From positions 1 to 19,435 of the forward strand of contig CAYIWD010000013.1 in assembly GCA_964367055.1 (NCBI GenBank): 19,435 nucleotides of DNA, given 5' to 3'. The stretch comes from UM-FILTER-39-64 sp964367055 (lineage in GTDB: Bacteria > Patescibacteriota > Minisyncoccia > UBA6257 > UBA9933). Made by a program: the position numbers and the translations under genes. The notes beneath the pieces were generated by a model. The model did no database searches and was not told where the DNA came from. It worked only from the letters and a program-made list of their open reading frames with translations. The first letter of the stretch is position 1. The number at the start of each line of letters is the position of its first letter. This document shows, in pieces, positions 7,224-13,736 of the stretch.

Positions 7224-8981
7224 ATGTCTTCAGAAGAAATTCGTCAATCCTTTTTAGAGTTTTTCAAGAAAAAACAACACGCGGTTGTTTTTTCTTCGTC
7301 TCTTATTCCTGATGACCCGTCGGTATTACTTACAACCGCCGGTATGCAGCAGTTTAAAAAATATTATACCTCCGAACTTAATGCCTTAAATGATTTTGGC
7401 TCGCAAAGAACCGTATCTATCCAAAAATGTTTCAGAAGCAGCGATATTGAAAGCGTTGGTGATAAGACTCATATGACTTTTTTTGAGATGCTCGGTAATT
7501 TTTCCTTTGGGCCAGTGGGCGTGGATGAACTTATTAGCAAAAGCGTCAGTGGTTATTTTAAACGCGCTGCTCTTCACTGGGGATTTGAATTTATTACTCA
7601 AATTTTAGGCATAAGTACTAATCGCATTAATGTTTCCGTGTTTAAAGGAGATGATGAGGCGCCTTTTGATGAAAAGTCATATAAAATTTGGCATGAAGAA
7701 ATCGGCATTCCAAAAGAAAAGATTATTTTAGGCAATAGAGAAGATAATTTTTGGGGACCAACTGGCGAAAGTGGACCTTGCGGACCGTGCAGCGAAATTT
7801 ATGTAGATAATATTGAAATATGGAATATTGTTTTTAATGAATTTTTTAAAGAAAAAGATGGCAATTACAGGCCCTTAGAAAATCCCGGAGTGGATACCGG
7901 CATGGGTCTTGAAAGATTAACGGCTGTTATAAGTGGAGTAGATAATATTTTTGAAACAGATGTATTTCGACCGCTTATAGATAAAATTAATGAATTAGCT
8001 CCGGAATTAAACGACCGCTTAGTTAGAATTTTAGCTGACCATCTCCGGGCTTCTATTTTTCTTATTGCTAACGATATTAGACCATTAAATAAAGAAGCTG
8101 GTTATATTTTACGGCGACTGCTTCGTCGGATTATGGCTTATACTGTTAAATATGATATTCACGCAGATCTATTTCCGTCGGCTGTGGAAATTATCAAAGA
8201 TAAATTCGCTGGAATTTATCCTGAGGTTAAAGAAACCAAAATAATTTTAGGTGTTTTAGAAGATGAAAAAGTTAAGTTTCAGGAGGCAATCGGGAAAGGA
8301 ATAAAAAAAATAGAACAACTTAAAGAAATTACCGCCAAAGAAGCTTTTCTTCTTTATGAAAGCTTCGGCTTGCCATTTGAATTAATTCAAGAATTAGCGC
8401 CGATTAGTGCGATAAAAAATTTAAAAAAACATGATTTTGATGAGGAATTTAAAAAACATCAGCAAGTTTCTCGCGCTGGGCAAGAGAAAAAATTTGGCGG
8501 GCACGGCTTATCTTTAGATAGTAAAGATGTCAAAGTTATTAGGCTTCATACCGCCACGCATTTACTGCATCTCGCTTTGCGGGAAGTTTTTGGCAGCGAA
8601 GTTAAACAAATGGGTTCGGATATTAATTCTGATAGGTTGCGTTTTGACTTTTCTTTTAATCGAAAATTAACGCCGGAAGAAATTAAAAAAATGGAAAATT
8701 TAGTCAACGAGAAAATCAAGGATAATTTACCTGTTTATTTTAAAGAAATGCCCAAAGAAGAAGCGGAAAAAATCGGCGCCCTTCATTTTTTTAAAGAAAA
8801 ATATCCAGAAATTGTTAGGGTTTATTTCATTGGAGGCGACCCCAATGATGCTTCGGGATATATCAGTGCGGAGTTTTGCGCTGGACCACACGTGGAAAAA
8901 ACATCAGAAATAGGTAAGTTTCAGATTATTAAAGAAGAATCATTGGGTGCGGGTTTACGTCGAATTAGGGGGAAAATATAG
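7224..8981 (+). CDS. alaS: Alanyl-tRNA synthetase, compact form
   Basis: Charges tRNA-Ala. The class II catalytic core occupies roughly residues 1-235: 'SSSLIPDDPSVLLTTAGMQQF', motif 2 around 'QKCFRSSDIESVG...MTFFEMLGNFSFG', and motif 3 'GVDTGMGLERL'. The tRNA-recognition helices follow, then the editing (SAD) domain, with its four likely zinc ligands at His442, His446 (HTATHLLH), Cys552 and His556 (CAGPH). The protein stops right after this domain at 585 aa; E. coli AlaRS is 876 aa. The C-terminal coiled-coil/DHHA1 and C-Ala parts are absent. The ending is clean (IRGKI, TAG) and the next promoter starts within 20 nt, so this looks like a real short form, not a frameshift. Confidence 0.95.
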   Translation: MSSEEIRQSFLEFFKKKQHAVVFSSSLIPDDPSVLLTTAGMQQFKKYYTSELNALNDFGSQRTVSIQKCFRSSDIESVGDKTHMTFFEMLGNFSFGPVGVDELISKSVSGYFKRAALHWGFEFITQILGISTNRINVSVFKGDDEAPFDEKSYKIWHEEIGIPKEKIILGNREDNFWGPTGESGPCGPCSEIYVDNIEIWNIVFNEFFKEKDGNYRPLENPGVDTGMGLERLTAVISGVDNIFETDVFRPLIDKINELAPELNDRLVRILADHLRASIFLIANDIRPLNKEAGYILRRLLRRIMAYTVKYDIHADLFPSAVEIIKDKFAGIYPEVKETKIILGVLEDEKVKFQEAIGKGIKKIEQLKEITAKEAFLLYESFGLPFELIQELAPISAIKNLKKHDFDEEFKKHQQVSRAGQEKKFGGHGLSLDSKDVKVIRLHTATHLLHLALREVFGSEVKQMGSDINSDRLRFDFSFNRKLTPEEIKKMENLVNEKIKDNLPVYFKEMPKEEAEKIGALHFFKEKYPEIVRVYFIGGDPNDASGYISAEFCAGPHVEKTSEIGKFQIIKEESLGAGLRRIRGKI

Positions 8982-8998
8982 GAATATTTTGGTAATTG

Positions 8999-9007
8999 TG
9001 GTATAAT
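8999..9007 (+). promoter_or_regulatory. Extended -10 promoter of the baseplate-J-like gene
   Basis: TGGTATAAT is a consensus TGn plus TATAAT (9002-9007). No good -35 is visible. The ATG at 9014 is 6 nt downstream, so +1 is predicted at the start codon. This argues against the in-frame TTG at 8996, which lies upstream of the promoter. Confidence 0.7.
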
Positions 9008-9013
9008 CTTACT

Positions 9014-10366
9014 ATGGCAGAAAAACTTATTAAAAAGAAAATGCTTGATATTAACCGGCGGACGCGACCAGTGCCAGTGGTTAAAAAATATGAGCCGATT
9101 CCCAAACCAGAACCAAAAAAATTAAAAGATTTAGAGAAAGAAATTGAACAATTTGAAAAAAAGGAGGAATTTAATTTTAAGAATGAAGAGAAGCATAAAA
9201 AAGAGAAAAGTTTTAAATTAAAAAGGTGGAAGAAGATTGCTTATATTTTATTCGGGTTAATATTAATTTTAGCGGCAGCCGGGTTTTATTTGGCTAATAA
9301 TTTCTTGGCAAAAGCTGAAATCAAAATTGTTACTAAAAAAACTGAATGGAATTATGTTGATTCTGTGATAGCTAATAAAAATATCGCTAAAATTAATACT
9401 GCGCAAAAACAAATTCCAGCCGAAGTTTTTTCTATAAAAAAGAATTTTAATCTGTCTTTTCCAGCCAGCGCTAAAAAATCAGTTGAAGACAAGGCCGGCG
9501 GTAAAATTACTGTTTATAACGCTTATAGCTCCAGCCCTCAAGTTTTAGTAGCTAGCACCAGATTTGCGACGTCTGATGGTAAAATTTTCCGTTTAGTTCA
9601 AAAACTAACAGTGCCAGCGGCAAAAATTGTTGAAGGTAAAATTACGCCTTCAGGTATTGAAGCAATAGTAATAGCTGATAAGCCAGGCGTTAATTATAAT
9701 ATTGGTCCAGTTAGTCGTTTTACAATACCCGGCTTTGAAGGGTCAGCAAAATATCAAGGATTTTACGGTGTTTCAAGCGAGCCAATGACAGGCGGTTTTA
9801 TTGGCGAGAGGCCATATCCAACTGATGATGATATTAAAAAAGCCAAGCAAACTGCCGAAAGTAATTTTAAAGACTACACAGAATCATCTTTATCGCTTCA
9901 GCTACCTCCTGAATTTAAGATTATCGACGGAGCCAGACAATTTATTATTACAAAAGAGCAAATTAATAATACTGTTGATGAAAAGGGGAACTTTACGATT
10001 TTCTTAGAAGGACAATCTTCGGCTATTGGTTTTAAAGAATCTGATTTAAAAGATTTTATGGAAAACATCGGTCAAAGTAGTTTAGGCGAAACTTTCAGAA
10101 TAAAAAGTTATGATGCGGAATACGGCGCTGGCAGGGCTGATTTTAATAAGGGCCAGATTTCTTTCGCAATTAATTTCAAAAGCGTTTTTGAAGAGCCGAT
10201 AGATATTGATAGTTTCACACAGAAAATCTTAGGCAAAAGCGCGAATGAATTAAAATCAATAATTTCTTCTTTTTCCAATATTAATAAAACCACAATTTCT
10301 TTCTGGCCGTTCTGGGTGAAAAACGTGCCTGGAGATTTAAGCAGGGTGAAGATTGAGGTGGAATAG
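9014..10366 (+). CDS. Membrane-anchored baseplate-J-like (gp47-like) domain protein
   Basis: A 450-aa protein. Residues 1-72 are cytoplasmic-looking, Lys/Glu/Pro-rich and partly coiled coil. A single membrane helix follows at about 75-95. The rest should be outside the membrane and is beta-rich. Residues ~160-270 ('GGKITVYNAYSSSPQVLVASTRF', 'GVNYNIGPVSRFTIPGFEG', 'EPMTGGFIGE') resemble the baseplate J/gp47-like domains found in many CPR membrane proteins. There are no other phage tail genes here, so a cell-surface role is more likely than a tail role. Function is unknown. The start is the ATG at 9014, set by the promoter geometry. It stands alone between alaS and the element at 10371. Confidence 0.7.
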   Translation: MAEKLIKKKMLDINRRTRPVPVVKKYEPIPKPEPKKLKDLEKEIEQFEKKEEFNFKNEEKHKKEKSFKLKRWKKIAYILFGLILILAAAGFYLANNFLAKAEIKIVTKKTEWNYVDSVIANKNIAKINTAQKQIPAEVFSIKKNFNLSFPASAKKSVEDKAGGKITVYNAYSSSPQVLVASTRFATSDGKIFRLVQKLTVPAAKIVEGKITPSGIEAIVIADKPGVNYNIGPVSRFTIPGFEGSAKYQGFYGVSSEPMTGGFIGERPYPTDDDIKKAKQTAESNFKDYTESSLSLQLPPEFKIIDGARQFIITKEQINNTVDEKGNFTIFLEGQSSAIGFKESDLKDFMENIGQSSLGETFRIKSYDAEYGAGRADFNKGQISFAINFKSVFEEPIDIDSFTQKILGKSANELKSIISSFSNINKTTISFWPFWVKNVPGDLSRVKIEVE

Positions 10367-10370
10367 GTGA

Positions 10371-10567
10371 TTTCTAAATCTTTTCTCGCCAGCGAGTTTC
10401 CACTCAGATAAATTATCCTCTCTCAGTTGTCAGAAGCGACGGAAAATAGCGAACTCAACCTCGCTGCGGCTCGGGATTCAGACAGCGCAATTTCCCCGCT
10501 TCTTCCTCCTCGCTTCGGTAATTTTTAGCTTCGCTCCAACGGGCTGACTACAGAAAAGATTTAGAAA
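10371..10567. mobile_element. 197-bp non-coding element with 16-bp perfect terminal inverted repeats (MITE-like candidate)
   Basis: TTTCTAAATCTTTTCT at 10371-10386 is the exact reverse complement of 10552-10567. The interior is much more GC-rich than the surroundings and is made of short repeated words (cgctgcggctcg, cctcgcttcgg, agcttcgctcc). No ORF of note is present. It begins 4 nt after the stop codon at 10364-10366. I see no clear target-site duplication. It could equally be a large RNA stem or a repeat specific to this lineage. Confidence 0.5.
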
Positions 10568-10577
10568 ATATAAAAAT

Positions 10578-10605
10578 AAAAAAGTATAATCAATTGTACT
10601 TTTTT
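10578..10605. terminator. A/T stem, possible bidirectional terminator
   Basis: AAAAAAGTA (10578-10586) pairs with TACTTTTTT (10597-10605) around a 10-nt loop. The stem has one G-C pair on each arm, so it would be weak. It could end transcripts from either side. Confidence 0.4.
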
Positions 10606-10615
10606 ATCATCTAGC

Positions 10616-10654
10616 CACTATGCTATAGCATAGTGTTGTGCTATAGCACAACAC
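10616..10654. repeat. Two overlapping perfect palindromes sharing the core TGCTATAGCA / TGCTATAGCA
   Basis: 10616-10635 is a perfect 20-nt palindrome (CACTATGCTATAGCATAGTG). 10633-10654 is a perfect 22-nt palindrome centred on GTGCTATAGCAC. They overlap by 3 nt and share the 10-mer TGCTATAGCA. They lie about 60-100 nt upstream of the promoter at 10715. They could be an operator pair, a cruciform, or part of a transposable unit. Confidence 0.75.
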
Positions 10655-10663
10655 CCGATAAAT

Positions 10664-10686
10664 ATAGCGACATCGTAAGTCGTTAT
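10664..10686 (+). terminator. Hairpin with T-rich tail
   Basis: ATAGCGAC (10664-10671) pairs with GTCGTTAT (10679-10686), one G-T pair, loop of 7 nt, followed by TTTATTT. It may be a weak terminator isolating the downstream gene. Confidence 0.4.
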
Positions 10687-10714
10687 TTTATTTAGATATG
10701 AAGTTTCGAAAAAT

Positions 10715-10742
10715 TTGACAGATTTTGATAAATTGTGATAAT
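10715..10742 (+). promoter_or_regulatory. Promoter of the DUF5680-like gene
   Basis: Perfect TTGACA at 10715-10720, 16-nt spacer, GATAAT at 10737-10742 with a TGT extension. The predicted start near 10749 gives a ~34-nt leader containing AAAGGAGA (10769-10776), 6 nt before the ATG. Confidence 0.65.
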
Positions 10743-10782
10743 ATCCGGCTAGAACATAAAAACTAAAGAAAGGAGAACGGCT

Positions 10783-11292
10783 ATGACCAAATATGACGTG
10801 AAACGACTTTCGGATTTTTTTCTTGAGGCTGCCGTAGAAACCTATGCGAGCGGCAAAAAAGCGGAATCTTTCCCTGAATTGGCCGGTGCGAAGATGTTTA
10901 GATATGCGAAGGACGAACTTTACTATCGCGATGTTTATGTAGTTAACGGCGAGTGGAGCGGCGGCCAAACTTTGATTTACGTTAATGGCGCCCCGGCATG
11001 GATTATGCAATATCATGGTTGGTGCAAGGGTGATGACAAAACAGTTTTGGCCCATCTGAAAAGGTCTATTTACACCGCTTACACAGCCAAACGATTCAAT
11101 GGTGGTCGTGGCCCTGCAAGGTTCGAGGAGAATTATGAAAATGGTCTTGTCTATGAGAATTTTCCTCAGATGCCATCTTACAGGTGGGACTTTGATAATT
11201 TTCAAGGGCGCGAGCGTATTTGGCAAAAGCCAGACAATCTCACTGACCTATTTTGGCACCGTTATCAGGGATTGTTTCTCGGCGACGTCTGA
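10783..11292 (+). CDS. DUF5680-like protein of unknown function
   Basis: A 169-aa soluble protein with no signal or membrane segment. The arrangement 'ASGKKAESFPELAGAKMFRY', 'YYRDVYVVNGEWSGGQTLIYVNGAPAWIMQYHGW' and 'YRWDFDNFQGRERI' resembles the small DUF5680 domain (aromatic-rich, often found alone or fused to HTH domains). I rely on pattern memory, so the family name is tentative. The start has a strong Shine-Dalgarno. The gene is a closed unit with its own promoter and terminator. It is visibly more GC-rich than its neighbours, and none of its 12 Leu codons is TTA, the common Leu codon around it. It sits between two repeat-rich tracts. Transfer or high expression could explain the composition. 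Confidence 0.6.
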   Translation: MTKYDVKRLSDFFLEAAVETYASGKKAESFPELAGAKMFRYAKDELYYRDVYVVNGEWSGGQTLIYVNGAPAWIMQYHGWCKGDDKTVLAHLKRSIYTAYTAKRFNGGRGPARFEENYENGLVYENFPQMPSYRWDFDNFQGRERIWQKPDNLTDLFWHRYQGLFLGDV

Positions 11293-11331
11293 AACGATAT
11301 CAAGAAAGTGAGTTGATTAAAGAATAAGCCT

Positions 11332-11367
11332 AGCGGCACAATTTTCATCGTGCCGCTTATTTTTTTA
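11332..11367 (+). terminator. Intrinsic terminator after the DUF5680-like gene
   Basis: Perfect 8-bp stem AGCGGCAC (11332-11339) / GTGCCGCT (11350-11357), 10-nt loop, then TATTTTTTT. Confidence 0.9.
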
Positions 11368-11397
11368 AAAAAAGCGAGCCGATGTTTTTCTCCGAAA

Positions 11398-11545
11398 CCT
11401 GCGCAGGCGAGCCCCGTAAACTCAACTGAGTTGAGTTACGGGGCGAGCGGGCATGGTCTCCCCGACCCGTGGTCGGGGAGGAGCGAGCCGAGGAACAAGC
11501 GAGCGAGCACGCTGGGCGAGCGAAGCGGGTTGAGGAGAGAAATAT
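11398..11545. repeat. Cluster of GC-rich hairpins and low-complexity repeats
   Basis: A non-coding stretch with three palindromes in a row. CCTGCGCAGG is at 11398-11407. A 34-nt inverted repeat lies at 11411-11444 (CCCCG ends, GTTGAGTTAC arm, one bulged A). A 10-bp stem CTCCCCGACC / GGTCGGGGAG lies at 11458-11480 with loop CGT. Then come repeated gcgag/gcgaagc words to about 11545. It is far more GC-rich than the genes around it. The 11-mer AGTTGAGTTAC (11429-11439) recurs in the rpsB leader at 17653-17663. The remaining bases up to 11596 hold the infA promoter. Confidence 0.7.
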
Positions 11546-11559
11546 CGGCGAGCAACAAG

Positions 11560-11588
11560 TTGACTTTATTTTTTGAATCAATTAATAT
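11560..11588 (+). promoter_or_regulatory. Promoter of infA (leaderless geometry)
   Basis: TTGACT at 11560-11565, exactly 17 nt, TAATAT at 11583-11588, and 8 nt to the ATG at 11597. No Shine-Dalgarno is visible. Confidence 0.65.
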
Positions 11589-11596
11589 TTCTCTAA

Positions 11597-11812
11597 ATGC
11601 CCGACAAGAATAAACCGAAACCAGTGGAGGGGATTATTATTGAAGCATTGCCTTCTGCTAATTTTAAGGTTCAAATTTCAGGAAATGAGGACATTCTCGC
11701 TTATCCTTCGGGAAAAATGAGAATGTATTTTATTAAGATTTTGCCCGGAGACCGTGTGCTCGTGGAATTAAGCGAGGACAAAAAAAGAGGCAGAATTGTT
11801 AGACGATTATGA
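11597..11812 (+). CDS. infA: Translation initiation factor IF-1
   Basis: IF-1 binds the ribosomal A site during initiation. It is a 71-aa single OB-fold protein of normal length, with the family pattern 'VEGIIIEALPSANFKVQI', 'GKMRMYFIKILPGDRVLVELS' and 'KRGRIVRRL'. It opens the translation-gene cluster infA-rpmJ-rpsM-rpsK, as in many bacteria. The stop overlaps the rpmJ start in an ATGA. It has its own leaderless-type promoter. The N-terminus (MPDKNKPKP) is Lys/Pro-rich and differs from the usual 'KED.I' opening. Confidence 0.95.
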   Translation: MPDKNKPKPVEGIIIEALPSANFKVQISGNEDILAYPSGKMRMYFIKILPGDRVLVELSEDKKRGRIVRRL

Positions 11813-11925
11813 AAGTTAGATCATCAATAAAAACAATTTGCAAAAGCTGTAAAATTGTCCGAAGAAAAGGCAAAATTTATGTTATTTGCAAAAAAAGTCC
11901 AAAACATAAACAGCGTCAAGGATAA
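11809..11925 (+). CDS. rpmJ: 50S ribosomal protein L36
   Basis: A 38-codon gene that begins MKVRSSIKTICKSCKIVRRK and ends in SPKHKQRQG, matching L36 in length and sequence. The zinc ligands are Cys11, Cys14, Cys27 and His32, so this is the zinc-binding form. It overlaps the infA stop by 4 nt (ATGA), which implies translational coupling. It is the smallest ribosomal gene in the window. Confidence 0.95.
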   Translation: MKVRSSIKTICKSCKIVRRKGKIYVICKKSPKHKQRQG

Positions 11926-11951
11926 AAACGTAATACCAATATACAAATACG

Positions 11952-12019
11952 TGCTAATGATACTAATAATAACGAATTCGTATTTATTCGTATAATTAGT
12001 ATGAATTAGTATATTAGCA
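11952..12019. repeat. AT-rich imperfect palindrome between rpmJ and rpsM
   Basis: TGCTAAT (11952-11958) pairs with ATTAGCA (12013-12019). ATACTAAT (11960-11967) pairs with ATTAGTAT (11995-12002). ACGAATTCGT (11972-11981) is a perfect palindrome inside. AATTAGTAT is directly repeated at 11994 and 12004. It could be an mRNA processing hairpin or a small repeat insertion. Confidence 0.65.
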
Positions 12020-12037
12020 TTACATTAAGCGAAGCGT

Positions 12038-12421
12038 ATGCGACTCATTGGCATAAATATTCCCGATAATAAACGCATTGAGATAGCGCTTACTTATATT
12101 TACGGTATTGGCCAGCCATCGGCGATTCAAATTTTGAAGTCCGCCAAAATTAATTTTGATAAAAGGACTAAGGATTTGACAGCCGAAGAGGTTAGCCGGT
12201 TAAGAGAAGTAATTGAAAAAAATTATAAAATCGAAGGGGAATTGCGGCAAATGATAAGACAAAATATTTCGCGGCTCAAAGAAATTCAGTCGTACCGGGG
12301 AATTAGGCATTCAAGAAGATTGCCAGTAAGAGGTCAACGAACCAAAACTAATTCTCGGACCGTTCGGGGCAATGTTAGAAAAACAGTCGGCAGCGGAAAG
12401 AGGAAAACGGAGTTAAAGTAG
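12038..12421 (+). CDS. rpsM: 30S ribosomal protein S13
   Basis: A 127-aa S13, which binds the 16S rRNA head and contacts the P-site tRNA. Family features: N-terminal 'RLIGINIPDNKRIEIALTYIYGIG' and C-terminal 'SYRGIRHSRRLPVRGQRTKTNSRT', followed by a basic tail. It normally follows infA-rpmJ, as here. No Shine-Dalgarno is visible; the bases before the ATG are 'aagcgaagcgt'. It is separated from rpmJ and rpsK by palindromic spacers, which is unusual for genes in this operon. Confidence 0.95.
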   Translation: MRLIGINIPDNKRIEIALTYIYGIGQPSAIQILKSAKINFDKRTKDLTAEEVSRLREVIEKNYKIEGELRQMIRQNISRLKEIQSYRGIRHSRRLPVRGQRTKTNSRTVRGNVRKTVGSGKRKTELK

Positions 12422-12431
12422 ACGTTAGTGA

Positions 12432-12496
12432 TTAGCCACTAGCGACTAGCCGTTAGTGATTAAAACTAGTGGCTAACGCCCTAATGGCTAGTGGCT
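12432..12496. repeat. Palindromic ctag/gtta repeat spacer upstream of rpsK
   Basis: TTAGCCACTAG (12432-12442) is the reverse complement of CTAGTGGCTAA (12466-12476). A third copy, CTAGTGGCT (12488-12496), ends 8 nt before the rpsK ATG and competes for the same partner. The spacer is made of permuted tags (gtgattag, cgactag, gttagtg). Confidence 0.65.
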
Positions 12497-12504
12497 CGAC
12501 AAAC

Positions 12505-12963
12505 ATGGGTAAGAAAAAAATCATTAAAAAAACCGAAGAAGAATTATTAAAAGAAACCGATAAAGTAGAAAATGCGGCCAAAAAAGCGGTTTCCAAAAAA
12601 CAAGTTGGCTCCAGAAAAATGGAAACTGGCAGAGTTTATGTTAACGCCACCTATAACAATACGCTTCTTACAGCTAGTGATAAGGAAGGCAATGTAATCT
12701 CTTGGGCTTCGGCCGGCTCATTAGGATTTTCCGGACCAAAAAAAGCCACTCCTTTTGCCGCTTCTAAAGTTGTATCAGTTATCAGCGAAAAATTAAAAAA
12801 ATTAGGTGTGTCAAATATTGACGTCATTGTTAAAGGCGTTGGCGCGGGCAGAGATTCCGCTATCAGATCATTGGCTAATCAAGGATTTAACATCTTATCA
12901 ATTAAAGATGTAACGCCTATTCCGCATAACGGTCCAAGGCCGCCGAAAGTTAGAAGGGTATAA
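12505..12963 (+). CDS. rpsK: 30S ribosomal protein S11
   Basis: A 152-aa S11, part of the 30S platform. The conserved body starts near residue 42 ('GRVYVNATYNNTLLTASD') and runs through 'GFSGPKKATPFAASKVV', 'VKGVGAGRDSAIRSL' and 'DVTPIPHNGPRPPKVRRV'. The first ~35 residues are an extra Lys/Glu-rich extension. I chose the ATG at 12505. The in-frame ATG at 12469 would start inside the palindromic spacer and give an unlikely N-terminus. In most bacteria rpsD, rpoA and rplQ follow; here rnc follows instead. Confidence 0.94.
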   Translation: MGKKKIIKKTEEELLKETDKVENAAKKAVSKKQVGSRKMETGRVYVNATYNNTLLTASDKEGNVISWASAGSLGFSGPKKATPFAASKVVSVISEKLKKLGVSNIDVIVKGVGAGRDSAIRSLANQGFNILSIKDVTPIPHNGPRPPKVRRV

Positions 12964-12965
12964 TG

Positions 12966-13030
12966 TCATGAAACTTGGAACTTGAAACATAAAACATTTT
13001 TGTTTGTGTTTCGGGTTTCATGTTTCATGA
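12966..13030. repeat. Imperfect palindrome of gaaac/gtttc tags between rpsK and rnc
   Basis: TCATGAAAC (12966-12974) pairs with GTTTCATGA (13022-13030). Inside, GAAACA-type words pair with TGTTTC. The unit ends 6 nt before the rnc GTG. A related tag (cttgaagcatgaaac) closes smc at about 15900. Confidence 0.6.
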
Positions 13031-13036
13031 AAAATT

Positions 13037-13729
13037 GTGAATTCAGATCTCAATAATTTAGAGCAAAAGCTCGGTATTCAATTTAAAAATAAAGACCTTC
13101 TTAAAGAGGCTCTCACGCACCGCTCTTATCTTAATGAAAATCCTTCTTGGGCTACGCCCCATAATGAACGTTTGGAATTTTTAGGCGATGCTGTTTTGGA
13201 ATTAGTTTCCACCGAAAATCTTTTTCATCGCTTTCCTCAATATCCAGAGGGGCAATTAACAAGTTTAAGGGCGGCTTTGGTTAATTATCAAATAATCGCT
13301 AAAATAGGGCGGGATTTAGGTTTGGATAATTTTATTTTGCTTTCTCGGGGGGAAGCCAAGGATACAGGTAGAGCTAGAGAAGTTATTTTAGCTAACGCGA
13401 TGGAAGCTTTAATTGGCGCGATTTATTTGGACAGCGGTTATGACGAGGTAAAAAAAATAATTAGGCAATTTATTATTGGCGCTTATGTGGATAAAATTCT
13501 TGAATCTGGTCTCTACAGAGACCCTAAAAGTCATCTTCAGGAAATCGCTCAGGAAAAATTAAAAGTGACGCCGACTTACTCTGTTTTAGAAGAATGGGGA
13601 CCTGACCATAAAAAAATATTCCGTATTGGAGTTTATTTCGGAGATAAATTAATAGCCGAAGGAGATGGCTACTCAAAACAGGAAGCTGAAATTGAAGCGG
13701 CGAAAAACGCGTTAAAGGATTTGGTATAA
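13037..13729 (+). CDS. rnc: Ribonuclease III
   Basis: RNase III cleaves double-stranded RNA, including rRNA precursors and structured mRNA. The 230-aa length is normal. The catalytic domain has the signature 'HNERLEFLGDAVLEL' (around residues 42-56), plus 'GRAREVILANAMEALIGAIYLDSGY' with the second acidic cluster. The C-terminal ~70 residues form a dsRNA-binding domain ('DPKSHLQEIAQEK' to 'GYSKQEAEIEAAKNAL'). It uses a GTG start with no clear Shine-Dalgarno. smc follows 7 nt after the stop; rnc-smc pairing is common in bacteria. Hairpin spacers upstream could be its own substrates (inference). Confidence 0.95.
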   Translation: MNSDLNNLEQKLGIQFKNKDLLKEALTHRSYLNENPSWATPHNERLEFLGDAVLELVSTENLFHRFPQYPEGQLTSLRAALVNYQIIAKIGRDLGLDNFILLSRGEAKDTGRAREVILANAMEALIGAIYLDSGYDEVKKIIRQFIIGAYVDKILESGLYRDPKSHLQEIAQEKLKVTPTYSVLEEWGPDHKKIFRIGVYFGDKLIAEGDGYSKQEAEIEAAKNALKDLV

Positions 13730-13736
13730 ATTTGGC

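Noticed and set aside
8996..9013. Upstream TTG start adding six residues to the baseplate-J-like protein
   Set aside because: The TTG lies before an extended -10 promoter (TGGTATAAT) that sits 6 nt from the ATG at 9014, so a transcript from it would not contain the TTG.
10618..11226. A 202-codon minus-strand open frame opposite the DUF5680-like gene
   Set aside because: The + strand gene has a promoter, Shine-Dalgarno, terminator and family-like motifs. The minus frame has none and reads through the two palindromes.
10371..11600. CRISPR array or integron-like array in the repeat-rich region
   Set aside because: The repeats are not regularly spaced, differ in sequence, and no cas or integrase gene is present.
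11350..11613. An 87-codon + strand open frame across the GC-rich hairpin cluster
   Set aside because: Its peptide is low-complexity, derived from palindromes, runs through the infA promoter and overlaps infA; there is no ribosome-binding site.
13037..13729. Short antisense frames over rnc/smc and alaS as small regulatory proteins
   Set aside because: They lie inside conserved genes, lack initiation signals and have biased shadow composition.
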